This document shows positions 7,916 through 16,046 of a stretch of 16,260 bases of DNA, piece by piece (positions within the stretch are counted from its first letter, which is position 1; each line of letters opens with the position of its first letter). Position numbers and translations under genes: made by a program. Below the pieces are notes generated by a model. The model made no database searches. It was given only the letters and a program-made list of their open reading frames with translations, and was not told the origin of the DNA. This DNA is from Paraglomus occultum (Eukaryota; Glomeromycota; Glomeromycetes; Paraglomerales; Paraglomeraceae): NCBI GenBank assembly GCA_910592205.1, contig CAJVPJ010000810.1, positions 1 to 16,260 of the forward strand. Direction: 5' to 3'.

Positions 7916-10351
7916 ATGTATAATTATAAACCCTGTTTATCGCCGATACGAGAACTCACCACAAAACCACACACAATTCCACATTTACATCCAGAATGCA
8001 TTCACAACATCCTCATTCATCTTCAAGATGACCACCAATCTCTCTACAACTGTCTGCTTCTCAATCGAACATGGTGTCAATCCACCGTATCCATACTCTG
8101 GTCCGCTCCATTTTCGATAATCAAATCACACTCTTCCTCGACATCCACCTCACAATCCTACTCCTTGATATCCACATACATCAAGCTTCTTCCTCCGGCA
8201 GTGAAGAAGCAGATTAGACGATGGATGAAGGTTGCTGATATCGACAATAAAACCGCCTTTGAATATCAAAAGCATCTGAGGCATTTGAACATCGAGGAAT
8301 ATATCCATGTCTTTATAAGGTGGGCTCTCGAATACATCGAGAACATGAAAACGAGGACGGCGGCTGGCAAGAACGTGAGAACTTATCGGAGACCGTACGA
8401 CAAGCCGTGGCAGACAAACATGAAAAGAGTAGAGTCAAACACAAGTTCTATTCCGAGCGTCAATCAGTTCAAAGGACTATTACAAACATTATTTATCAAC
8501 CTCATATATAGTAAGAATTTGCAATCATTCTCGCTGGACAACACCATGGACAATGATACCTGTGCCCAGTTCATGCGACTGTACGAACCAAAGTCGGCAT
8601 CAAAACTCATCTCTACACCTATAGATACCACATCCGCATCACAGTTCAAACCGTACCTCGACACGGTAAAATCCTTTCTCCTCGACGTTTCCACGTACAA
8701 ATCCCAACTCATTTCCCACTTTGCCATCAACTGCAATACCATCCGCTCGCTCCACTTTAACTTTGCCACATACAACGGCCACACTTGTCAGCGTATTCGC
8801 GAGACTCCCTCAACCATGGACCTAATATCGTCGGCGTCTAGCCTGATATCAGCTCAGACATCTCTGCGCAAATTATCTATCCGTGGTGGCATTCCCCGAA
8901 CGATCGAAATGCAAAACGCGATCAAGCAACAAGCACACGCATTACGCTCAATCATCTTTGGAAGCGTCTTGTTTGAAAATTGGGGCGTATTGGATGAAAT
9001 TGCAGCGTGCGAAAAGTTGGAAAAGTTGACTTTGGAGAATTGTGGTGAGATCAAAGATGAGATTTTGCAGCCGATAGTCGAAAAGCGATTTTGCAACCTG
9101 AGGAAACTGAAAATCGTCAAGTGTGCCATCAACAAAGACACGGTCGAGGCATTGTTGAAAAAGTCTGGAGGAACTATTCAGACAATTGCTATCGATCATT
9201 CATTGTCGGGTGGGGGTGATTATCCGTACATTGAGCTATTTGCGACACATTGTAGTAATGTGAGCAAGGCCGAGTTATCCGTCAGGCATAGAGACTGTGT
9301 ACAGATTCTGAAACTCTGTCAATTGTGTCCATCGTTGAGTACTTTGAAAATTGTATTTCCTACGAGGTATTTCGACGGTAGAAGGACGAGACATACCTCT
9401 TTAATGAATACAAGCATAAATAATAATATGAATACGAATATGAATGATATGACTGTAACAAATAGAACTGCATCCGTCGTAAACACAACATCGGTAACGA
9501 CGACGACGGCGACGACGATGACAACGTCGGCGACAACAACACGAACAACAACAACAACATTCCCAACAGCAACAGCAGCAACAACAGCAGCAACAACAAC
9601 CACTTCAACAACATCAACATTATCATCAGCAACAAACACATATGCATCAACATCATCACCATTTTCATTTACATCAACACCATTTTCACCCATGTTTCCA
9701 TCACTTACTTCCACATCATCTCATACTTGCACGCCTTCAATAGAAAAAGACTTTTCCCTCTTCTTCAGTCATCTCTCTTCAATTCAACTTCCCTCACTGT
9801 GTACACTTCATATTAGTCACAGTCCACCATTCTCCGCTTCATCTCTCCGCACGTTCTTCAAGCTATCACGACCACCGTTGAGAGAAGTCGCATTCATTGA
9901 CATCAAAGAGTTCAATGATGAACATTTATCGGTGTTACTTGAATGCTTAGGAGGCGTGAGGAGAAGAGGGAGAAGAAAGGGGAAAACTATTGGAGGAGGA
10001 AGAGGAGGAAATCTGTCTGGGAGAACGTACGAAGGCAAACCCAAGCATACACTTAAGAAACTTCGAATAAGCACATCAGATTGCATATTAGATAAATGGA
10101 TCGATCGGGCAGAAGCCATCATTGATGAATGCGATATCAAGGCGCAGAGAGCAATTCGAGTAGGACGAGGTGAACTCGAAAAAGAAGTCAGACGAAACGA
10201 ATCTGCTCGCAAGATGTTTAGACTTAGACCGGAAAGGGAAATTAGCGATATTGGTATTGGTATTGGTATGGGTGGCGGTGGTGGAATTGATAACGTTTCG
10301 CATAAACGTTGTACCAGTAATAGAGAAAAGGGAGGAGGGATCAGGAGGTGA
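7916..10351 (+). CDS. F-box protein with LRR-like repeats and Thr-rich insert
   Basis: This is probably a substrate-recognition subunit of an SCF (Skp1-Cullin-F-box) ubiquitin ligase; the target is unknown. It is a single exon of 811 residues. An F-box lies at about residues 21-66 (HPECIHNILIHL, then LYNCLLLNRTWC and ILWSAPF). It is followed by a helical region with RRWMKVADID and leucine-rich-like repeats at about 265-480 (IRSLHFNF, LRKLSIRGG, LEKLTLENCGEI, LRKLKIVKC, LSTLKIVFP), which resume at 625-725 (LCTLHISHS, LREVAFIDI, LKKLRIST). This layout is typical of the expanded glomeromycete F-box family. Residues about 495-605 are a Thr/Ala/Asn/Ser-rich insert encoded by ACR-type microsatellite DNA and splitting the repeat region. 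Residues 681-703 are Arg/Gly-rich and the last 35 residues are Gly-rich. The first in-frame ATG was used as the start; a TATA-like region lies about 30 bp upstream. The F-box assignment is strong; the repeat boundaries are approximate. Confidence 0.88.
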   Translation: MYNYKPCLSPIRELTTKPHTIPHLHPECIHNILIHLQDDHQSLYNCLLLNRTWCQSTVSILWSAPFSIIKSHSSSTSTSQSYSLISTYIKLLPPAVKKQIRRWMKVADIDNKTAFEYQKHLRHLNIEEYIHVFIRWALEYIENMKTRTAAGKNVRTYRRPYDKPWQTNMKRVESNTSSIPSVNQFKGLLQTLFINLIYSKNLQSFSLDNTMDNDTCAQFMRLYEPKSASKLISTPIDTTSASQFKPYLDTVKSFLLDVSTYKSQLISHFAINCNTIRSLHFNFATYNGHTCQRIRETPSTMDLISSASSLISAQTSLRKLSIRGGIPRTIEMQNAIKQQAHALRSIIFGSVLFENWGVLDEIAACEKLEKLTLENCGEIKDEILQPIVEKRFCNLRKLKIVKCAINKDTVEALLKKSGGTIQTIAIDHSLSGGGDYPYIELFATHCSNVSKAELSVRHRDCVQILKLCQLCPSLSTLKIVFPTRYFDGRRTRHTSLMNTSINNNMNTNMNDMTVTNRTASVVNTTSVTTTTATTMTTSATTTRTTTTTFPTATAATTAATTTTSTTSTLSSATNTYASTSSPFSFTSTPFSPMFPSLTSTSSHTCTPSIEKDFSLFFSHLSSIQLPSLCTLHISHSPPFSASSLRTFFKLSRPPLREVAFIDIKEFNDEHLSVLLECLGGVRRRGRRKGKTIGGGRGGNLSGRTYEGKPKHTLKKLRISTSDCILDKWIDRAEAIIDECDIKAQRAIRVGRGELEKEVRRNESARKMFRLRPEREISDIGIGIGMGGGGGIDNVSHKRCTSNREKGGGIRR
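9485..9665 (+). repeat. Trinucleotide microsatellite inside the F-box gene
   Basis: Imperfect ACG, ACA and GCA/CAA triplets run in frame and encode the Thr/Ala-rich insert of the F-box protein. Another reading frame across 9522-9740 is open for 73 codons and encodes Gln/His-rich sequence. Triplet slippage explains the insert. Confidence 0.75.
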
Positions 10352-10479
10352 TGCTGAGGTGGGGGGGGGGGTAGTGAATTGTCAAAGAGGGATGCATATG
10401 GGAAGGACCATGTTGAAAAAAAAAAAAAGACAATTTCGGAAGAGCATTAATACAGGATGAACAGTAGTTGTTTGTATTG

Positions 10480-10510
<31 letters not shown>

Positions 10511-10958
10511 TTTTTTCTTTCTTTTTTTCCTTTTTTTAACTGGTATTGCACATACTTTTTTGGGTGGGGTTTATTGTATCATCGATGGAAAAAAAAATTT
10601 TTTTTGGTTATTTCAAAGGGAATTTCTTTTTCATCGGTGTGATAATTTTTAATATATCGGATATATGAATTATATCACATATGGTAGAAAATATCACTTT
10701 TTGAACATTTCTTTTTCTTTTTTTGTAAATAGGGATTGGTAAATTTTAAAAATATGGGAAAAAAATTTAATAATTTCAAAACTGTTAAGTTAAAAAAAAA
10801 AAAAAAGAAAAGGAAAGAAAAGAGAAAAAAAACTCAACCAAAAGTGTACAAATATAATAAAAAAACGTAATTTATTTATTATTATTTTCCGTAATTTGGA
10901 GAGTTAAACATTTTTTGTTTGATAAATAATAAAACCAATTTAATAATAGAGAAATAGC
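10352..10958. other. 3' region of the F-box gene, homopolymer-rich
   Basis: This stretch is noncoding. It starts with a poly-G run (about 10361-10371), an A12 run near 10417, a CTT microsatellite and T-rich tract (about 10478-10538), and several A and T runs. AATAAA-like hexamers near 10856 and 10924 could serve as polyadenylation signals for the F-box gene. Short ORFs here are repeat artefacts. Confidence 0.5.
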
Positions 10959-11345
10959 TTAATTAATAATGTTTCGATTGCTGTCATACTCGCCCATTGT
11001 AACGGAACTATACATATTCCCATCCACAACAATTTTGGACGCTATTTTTCCCTTTGTCATTTACAGTAATGGCTGCCGGTTGACATCAATCGTTCCAACA
11101 ATGGCTAAGTTATTTCCAAACAAGTCATGTGCATTCTCGTCATCTCTCATCACAACAAAAGCAGGGAAATCATGTTCATTAACTCCGATACAAAAAAAAA
11201 AAAGAATATGTCGATATGCGTGCTAATATTAACATCAATAGGGGTTGATCGGCATAAAAAGATGTGTTAATCCAACCTACTTTAACTTATGTTTATTCTG
11301 TACTTCTGTAGCTGCATTAGTATTGTCCAGGTAGTTACTATAAAC
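10959..11345 (-). pseudogene. Broken minus-strand coding region, unknown family
   Basis: Minus-strand frames here look like protein with few stops. From 11345: YSNYLDNTNAATEVQNKHKL, a TAG, then VGLTHLFMPI; after a frame change, PIDVNISTHIDI runs into a T12 run. After another frame change, a stretch from about 11190 (VNEHDFPAFVVMRDDENAHD, then LFGNNLAIVGTIDVNRQPLL) hits one TAA at 11063-11061 and continues in the same frame (MTKGKIASKIVVDG, then MYSSVTMGEYDSNRNIIN) to a TAA at 10961-10959. The frame change sits at the homopolymer, so slippage or an assembly error could explain it. The 85-codon + ORF at 10969-11226 is probably its antisense shadow. I recognise no family; it could also be a spliced gene with the T12 tract as a polypyrimidine tract. 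Confidence 0.35.
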
Positions 11346-11434
11346 GGTCAGAAAAGAAGAAGAAAAGAATACGGGATGCAGAGAAGGGTTTTAAGTTGTG
11401 ACGATCTGAGGGTAACGTAAGATTTCTTTCTCTC

Positions 11435-11454
11435 TTTTTTTTTTTTTTTTTTTT
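11435..11454 (+). repeat. Poly-T run of about 20
   Basis: This is an uninterrupted T run. The 180-codon minus-strand ORF crossing it and the minisatellite at 11627 is built from repeats (poly-Lys and His/Ile/Tyr-Asn units), so I do not call it a gene. Confidence 0.85.
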
Positions 11455-11626
11455 CACTACTCCATGTGTGAATAGAAAATGATTGTTTATTGGTTAATTG
11501 AGAATGGGGATTGACTGTGTAAACATAGAATGAGAGCAGAAAATGGATATGCAAATACAAGCTGTAGGTTGTTAATTCGGAATAGGGTTTCTGTAGGTCT
11601 GTATGGTGTATTGAAAGTGTATGTAG

Positions 11627-11757
11627 GTGTTGTGCGTTATGTATATATGTATTATGTACTGTATATGTGTTGTGCGTTATGTATATATGTATTATGTATA
11701 TGTGTTGTGCGTTATGTATATATGTATTATGTATATTAATATATGTATTATGTATAT
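11627..11757. repeat. 35-bp minisatellite, three copies plus a partial
   Basis: The unit GTGTTGTGCGTTATGTATAT and its continuation ATGTATTATGTATAT repeat at 11627 (40 bp, with a CTGTAT insertion), 11667 (35 bp) and 11702 (35 bp). A partial copy of the ATATGTATTATGTATAT part follows at about 11740. The repeat is open in several frames on both strands, giving spurious ORFs. Confidence 0.85.
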
Positions 11758-11889
11758 GTATGTTATATGTGTGGGTGATGGAGAGTGGGGAGATTTCCGC
11801 AGTGTTATCAGAGACTCGAAGAGAATTTGTCCACACAGCTTCAAATGTGATCACGGGGAGAAAGTGAAAAAATCTCCGAAAAGTATTCA

Positions 11890-12135
11890 TATTAATTAAT
11901 CTTAATAATATTATTTTTATATTAAAACATTGATACCCGTAGTTTTTTCATTTCCTCCAATCACACGATTTTCTAATCAAATGTTTGTTACACGCAATTT
12001 GGCCTAATTATGTTATCGCCGAATGGAATAAAAATCTTTTGATGCATTAATCGGTAGGTTTAATTCCATTACAAGAGAAAGACAGTGAGAGTAATTGCAT
12101 TCCCTAGTAATCGAAATAAGGATATCAAAGTATAT
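11890..12135. other. Intergenic, nothing recognised
   Basis: This is AT-rich DNA between the minisatellite and the GPI-protein promoter. I see no coding frame, RNA gene or repeat. Confidence 0.4.
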
Positions 12136-12316
12136 CCGCCCCTTCCCTACTTAGGACTTTAACCATAGTCCTCTCCTCTCCCTCTCCCTCTAATTCCGAT
12201 TCCTTCTCTTTCCCTTACCCATTTTCCCGCTTTTTCTCCCCATTCTTCCTCATTACTCAATCTCATTCTCACTCTCACTTTCTTTCTCTTTCTCTGCCCA
12301 TTTGCTTTCCTCATTC
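12136..12316 (+). promoter_or_regulatory. CT-rich promoter block of the GPI-protein gene
   Basis: About 180 bases immediately before the start codon at 12328 are strongly pyrimidine-rich on the coding strand, including CTCTCCTCTCCCTCTCCCTC (12171-12190) and TCTTTCTCTTTCTCT near 12282-12296. CT-rich blocks just upstream of transcription starts are known in many well-expressed fungal genes. No clear TATA box is visible, which fits initiation driven by the CT block. Confidence 0.55.
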
Positions 12317-12327
12317 ATATACTAAAA

Positions 12328-13486
12328 ATGAAACCAATTACCTATTCATTGGCATTCTTGGCTGTAACAGCGCTTTCAGCTTTTAGTGTCAATGCTGGCA
12401 TTCTCCCTACCCACCCAGACGGGGCCACTATAGTACATCCTGGTGATGAGGTGAGGAAATCGTCACTGCGTCTTTGATTGTTAAGCTTGAGGGCGGGTAA
12501 ACAGATGGATAAATAGTTTGAAAAGGGCGAATTGGATAGATGTTGGTATACAAGCAAGCTCGATTATGAATGGCGAAGCGAAGCGGGGAAAGAGAAGCTA
12601 ATTTGATTAAACATACATAGACGTACATAGAATCATACATGAAACATCTTCCATCACATAATTCCCCTAAGCGTCATGATAACCAATTAACCAATTCTTG
12701 TTTATTATTTTATCCAAAAAAGTTGACAATATTGTGGAAAGAAAATGGTGAGGCCCCGCCTCTAGAAAATCTCGGAAACGTTGCTGTGAAATTCATGACT
12801 GGTGGTGACTTGAACCAGATAGAGCTTAAAGTTATCGATACGGTCGATGCCAAAGTCGGACAATTGAAATATGTTATTCCCGTTGTTGCGCCAGCAGGAA
12901 AGAGTATGTGTTTTTTTCTTTCTATGACAAGAAGCAATTACGTTTATCGTGCAATTCTCTAGTGTACGCATAAAGATTTTATCCACTATCGCCATCTCAC
13001 ATTAATTTCTTTCTACCCCACTTAGTCTATTTTATCCGCTTCGACGCCGGGCAAAATCAATACTATACTACGCGCTTCATAGTCACCGACGTCAATGGGC
13101 AATACCCACCGCCTCCCAACCCTCCACCACCTGTAGGCCAAAATCAAGGCGGTAATGGAACCATTGTCTCTGACGCTCCTGGTGCTGGTGGTGCGAATAA
13201 CACAAATACAACCAGTCCGAATCCAACACCAACCAATCCAAACTCAGACACAAACAAACCAAGTCCCAACACTCCGACCACTGACAATCCAACTACAAAT
13301 AATACCACCACAACCACCACCACCACCACCGGAGCTAATTCGAACAGCACCGATAGCTCAAATACACCATCGACAAATAAACCATCCATGTCGACGAGAA
13401 CTTTAGTTAGCAAAGGTCTTAGCTTTGGTGCGGTAGTTGGAGGGATGGCTGTGAGTTTCTTGGCCTTGGGGGGGAGTTTCATTTGA
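12328..13486 (+). CDS. Secreted GPI-anchored Kre9/Knh1-type domain protein, 3 exons
   Basis: This is a cell-surface or cell-wall protein; the family is linked to wall assembly, but the precise role is unknown. Exons 12328-12450, 12723-12903 and 13026-13486 give 254 residues. Introns are 272 nt (GTGAGG to AAAAAG) and 122 nt (GTATGTG to CTTAG). Residues 1-23 are a signal peptide (MKPITYSLAFLAVTALSAFS, cleavage likely after VNA). Residues about 27-121 match the Ser-Thr-rich GPI-anchored membrane (Kre9/Knh1 N-terminal) domain: HPGDELTILWKENG, then VAVKFMTGGDLNQ, YVIPVVAPAGKIYFIRF and YYTTRFIV. The last motifs are restored only by the second splice, which supports the model. Residues 128-225 are a Pro, Asn and Thr stalk with N-glycosylation sequons and a run of nine Thr. 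The hydrophobic tail SFGAVVGGMAVSFLALGG, followed directly by the stop, fits a GPI signal. The long first intron is the least certain part. Confidence 0.82.
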
Positions 13487-13611
13487 CCGTAGAATATGTC
13501 TGTATAATATTGTTGTACAATAATTACAGTCATTATACGAATAATTAAATATTTAGTTAATAACTTATTTAACTTGGCTAATAATTCTCGATAGATTTTT
13601 TTTTCTCGCAG
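13451..13611 (+). other. Possible alternative intron across the GPI tail and stop
   Basis: A consensus donor, GTGAGT, lies at 13451 inside the codons of the hydrophobic tail. A good acceptor lies at 13610-13611 (TTTTTTTTCTCGCAG) with a branch-point-like CTAAT at 13578-13582. The join is phase 0 on both sides, so splicing would replace the last 11 residues of the GPI tail by the frame starting at 13612. Use of this intron is inferred, not shown. Confidence 0.3.
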
Positions 13612-14568
13612 TGGGCAAATGATAGAACTGTTGATAAGCAATTTGACCATATAAAAAAATTGTTTAGAGATCTTCAATTGATTACAATTTGCAAAACTTG
13701 CGATGTGTTCTTTGTAAAACGGGAGCTGCTTTTTTGCACATGTTTGTCCATCTATTCTGATAGTGTATTTTTAAGTAACTATGATCACTGTTGCGGCGTT
13801 GATTCCTTATTAGTCGCCCGCATTGCTAATCAATTCGATACATTAATACCAGTATCACCTTTTCGGAATCAAAATGAGGGGAAGGAAAAAGGTTCGTCAG
13901 AAACAACGTTCGATAATTGGAACATGTTCAACGAGGGTACGGGTTACTACTCATGCACGGTTTAATCTAGGCACCTGTGCAAAAAGGGAAATCTCCAGGG
14001 ACATAGAACAGACCATAAAGAAAATGCGCGCCTCTTCTCTAAAGAAAGAACTAGCGTAATCAAGAAAAGACCGCTACGCTGCATCGGTTTAAAATGGCAA
14101 GAAGCATGTGTTTACAGCCACTTTTGTGATGTTAAAACTTGGTTTCGTCCCGACAATACCTGCATAGCATGCATATTACCCGTCGTACGATTTTTCGCTA
14201 CTGTTTTTCATATGAAATTCCCGTGATTCAAAAGTTCTGATAGTTTTAAAGTTTGAGAACCGCCCCAGAACCCGTTTTTTTGACGATACCAACAACAGAT
14301 TGTTATGCCGAAGCGAATGTACTGAAATTTACAAACGATTCCTGCTAGCACTAATGTTTCCAAGTCAATGGCGTCATCTACAATTAAACTTGCTGGGAGA
14401 TTACGGAAAACACTGAGCGAGTAAGGAAAAGATTTGCCCGGCTTTTTTTTTTTTTATACATGCAGTGATACATGGAAGTGTGAGATAGCTCACAAAGATA
14501 ATGAACAGATGATTCTGCAAGCTGCAGTAAAAGGATATACAAAGCAGCATCTATCATGGTCATGTTAG
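13585..14568 (+). pseudogene. Decayed or spliced coding region downstream of the GPI gene
   Basis: A single + frame is open from 13585 to a TGA at 14224-14226 except for one TAA at 13963-13965: about 214 codons with one stop where about 14 are expected for this composition. It is rich in Cys pairs (TICKTCDVFF, CTCLS, DHCCGVDSLLVARIANQF, RPLRCIGLKWQEACVYSHFC, NTCIACILP). A possible 75-nt intron, 13937-14011 (GTACGG to ACAG), would remove the TAA in phase. Coding-like sequence continues in other frames (SLRTAPEPVFLTIPTTDCYA, 14250 on; then ASTNVSKSMASSTIKLAGRL and RKTLS to 14420). A 45-nt intron, 14421-14465 (GTAAGG, T14 tract, CAG), then joins in phase to DTWKCEIAHKDNEQMILQAA, VKGYTKQHLSWSC and TAG at 14566-14568. 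Two frame changes, near 14220-14250 and near 14345, remain unexplained. It may be a pseudogene, a gene with assembly indels, or alternative 3' exons of the GPI gene. The family is unrecognised. Confidence 0.5.
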
Positions 14569-14897
14569 TAAAAGAGTAACTACTATCAGGTAAAAATTTA
14601 TTTTAGTAACTGCCTACCATTTGCTAATATTAATATGCCAAAAATACCAACCATTAGTAAACTGTTCTCTCCGGCACTCGAGATTCTTGTCACTGCAGTC
14701 AATGCTACCATCTCGGGTTTATTGTTCAACTAAAGACTTGTTTTATTAATATTTACGAATCACATATTTAAATTATGAATTGCTACTTAAAATAAATCCC
14801 AAACCCTATTTGACTAAACACAGCTAAGCACAGTTATTATGCAATAGATAAAATGTCGACTTAAATATTACTATATTATATAGGAAGGCCTCATGTG
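14569..14897. other. Intergenic with a short minus-strand coding-like stretch
   Basis: Mostly AT-rich. A minus-strand frame from about 14735 to 14622 has one stop in about 38 codons and reads LVEQ, stop, TRDGSIDCSDKNLECRREQF, then TNGWYFWHINISKW. It may be a further fragment of the minus-strand relic to its right. Nothing else is recognised. Confidence 0.3.
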
Positions 14898-15557
14898 TTA
14901 AAATTTAACCTTTACCAGCACGTCTGTGATCCAGTCTAACCCAATATCATGCAATATGCGCACTACTTGAGGCTCAATCTATGCGTACCCGTCTTGTATC
15001 TAGCGTCTTTTAGTGTGTGCCCCAGTTGTTATGTACCAATGTATCTCAAAGGCGCATACACAGATAGGCGCTGGATAGGGCTCCGGTCAGGTGCTGGTTG
15101 AGGGCGCTGGGTATATGCCAGTTATATTCACGTGCATTAAAACCACTCGCCCCGACCAGTAAGTCAAGGCCAGTTATGCCGAATGCTCCATCAATACGCT
15201 TTTCTAAATCACACCATTCGACTAACGTCACGAGATCTTCGTCCTCATATTAATGCGCGCGTCATTCGGAATGCAATTGCTCGTGCTTTACTTTGTCATA
15301 TGAAAATATTACTCGTAGGTTGCATTATGTATTATGGCCCACATTTGAAGAAAGCAATAAGGCATCTTACCTAAGAATGATCTGCACAAGAAAAAGCCCG
15401 TATTCCTATAATGTTTAATGGCAATCACGTTGGTAACCGATATATGTATAAGGCTGACTGTAGGCTAAAAATTGTGCAATAACATGCTGTGTAACTGGAA
15501 TAATTGTGTATTAAGTTTTTTCCCAGACGCGGTTATCTGTTCTCGGTTGAATTTGAA
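14898..15557 (-). pseudogene. Broken minus-strand gene, unknown family
   Basis: Three protein-like segments follow each other on the minus strand. Segment A (15557-15312) is 82 codons with a single TAG at 15467-15465 (FNREQITASGKKLNTQLFQL, then NVIAIKHYRNTGFFLCRSFL and MPYCFLQMWAIIHN). Segment B (about 15297-15046) reads SKARAIAFRMTRALI and then, after one frame change, 67 open codons (YEDEDLVTLVEWCDLEKRID, GAFGITGLDLLVGASGFNAR, EYNWHIPSALNQHLTGALSS). Segment C (about 15054-14898) contains FEIHWYITTGAHTKRR, two TAG stops, and IEPQVVRILHDIGLDWITDV, ending in TAA at 14900-14898. Segment B is more GC-rich than its surroundings. No motif identifies the family; a former transposon ORF or host gene are both possible. 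Confidence 0.45.
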
Positions 15558-15661
15558 TTAATTTTATTTGAAAGTTCAGTAAATATCCGCTACCACGTTT
15601 ACCACATATTTGGATAATTATAGAACAAAACAATTTGAACTTTTCCACTGCTTTTTGTATT

Positions 15662-16046
15662 CTAATTTGAGGAAATTGAAAATCTGTAGAGTTTTTTTTT
15701 GCGGTTACTCACCAAAACTTGAAGGCTGAGAATGCGTTTTTGAATTTCTACCTCAATCATAGCCCACAAGTGGTGAAATCAGGATTTTTGGGTAGGCCAT
15801 GAGAGCACTTCTATGATGTGAGCATAAAGAAACTCTTTGTGCAATTTTCAATGTGAATGAGTGCATGGTATTTCTAAAATGATTTTTTTTTTTTTTCTGG
15901 TTTACTATTTTTTTGAAATTCATAAGCTGCAAGATATTTTGTAATTGTTGATCAAATATATTCTACAACCTGTGCAATTTCTGTATTGTTGTGGCCTAAT
16001 TTTTTTTGTGCAAAAGTTAAATTTTACTAACACTCATTATGCATAA
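15662..16046 (-). mobile_element. Tc1/mariner transposase relic, internally deleted
   Basis: The minus strand from about 16046 encodes a Tc1-type helix-turn-helix (FAQKKLGHNNTEIAQVVEYI, a TGA, then STITKYLAAYEF). After an A-rich junction near 15885 it passes directly to the C-terminal end of a DDE transposase: ALIHIENCTKSFFML, IEVLSWPTQK, NPDF and HLWAMIEVEIQKRI, then LQVLVSNR, with a TAG at 15664-15662. In intact members these correspond to the N-terminal DNA-binding domain and to the region around WPxQSPDLNPIExLWxxIE. Most of the catalytic core between them is missing, the catalytic Glu of the PIE motif is lost, and several frameshifts and stops are present, so it is inactive. Terminal inverted repeats could not be confirmed; GTGGACATTCTG at 16179-16190 resembles a Tc1-type end. 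Confidence 0.65.

Noticed and set aside
9319-9714. Val-rich and Leu-rich minus-strand ORFs opposite the F-box gene
   Set aside because: They are antisense shadows of the ACR microsatellite inside a well supported coding region.
10457-10642. 61-codon + ORF rich in Phe
   Set aside because: It is a translation of the CTT microsatellite and T-rich 3' region.
11348-11890. 180-codon minus ORF and several + ORFs rich in Tyr, Ile, Cys and Val
   Set aside because: They are built from the 35-bp minisatellite and the poly-T run; the openness is a repeat effect.
12639-12962. 107-codon + ORF starting inside intron 1 of the GPI gene
   Set aside because: Its first 28 codons have no domain character and its end reads into intron 2. 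The spliced model gives a signal peptide and completes the domain motif, so the ORF is only exon 2 with flanking intron.
13144-13677. 177-codon minus ORF with a Val-rich centre
   Set aside because: It is the antisense of the Thr/Asn/Pro stalk and tail of the GPI protein.
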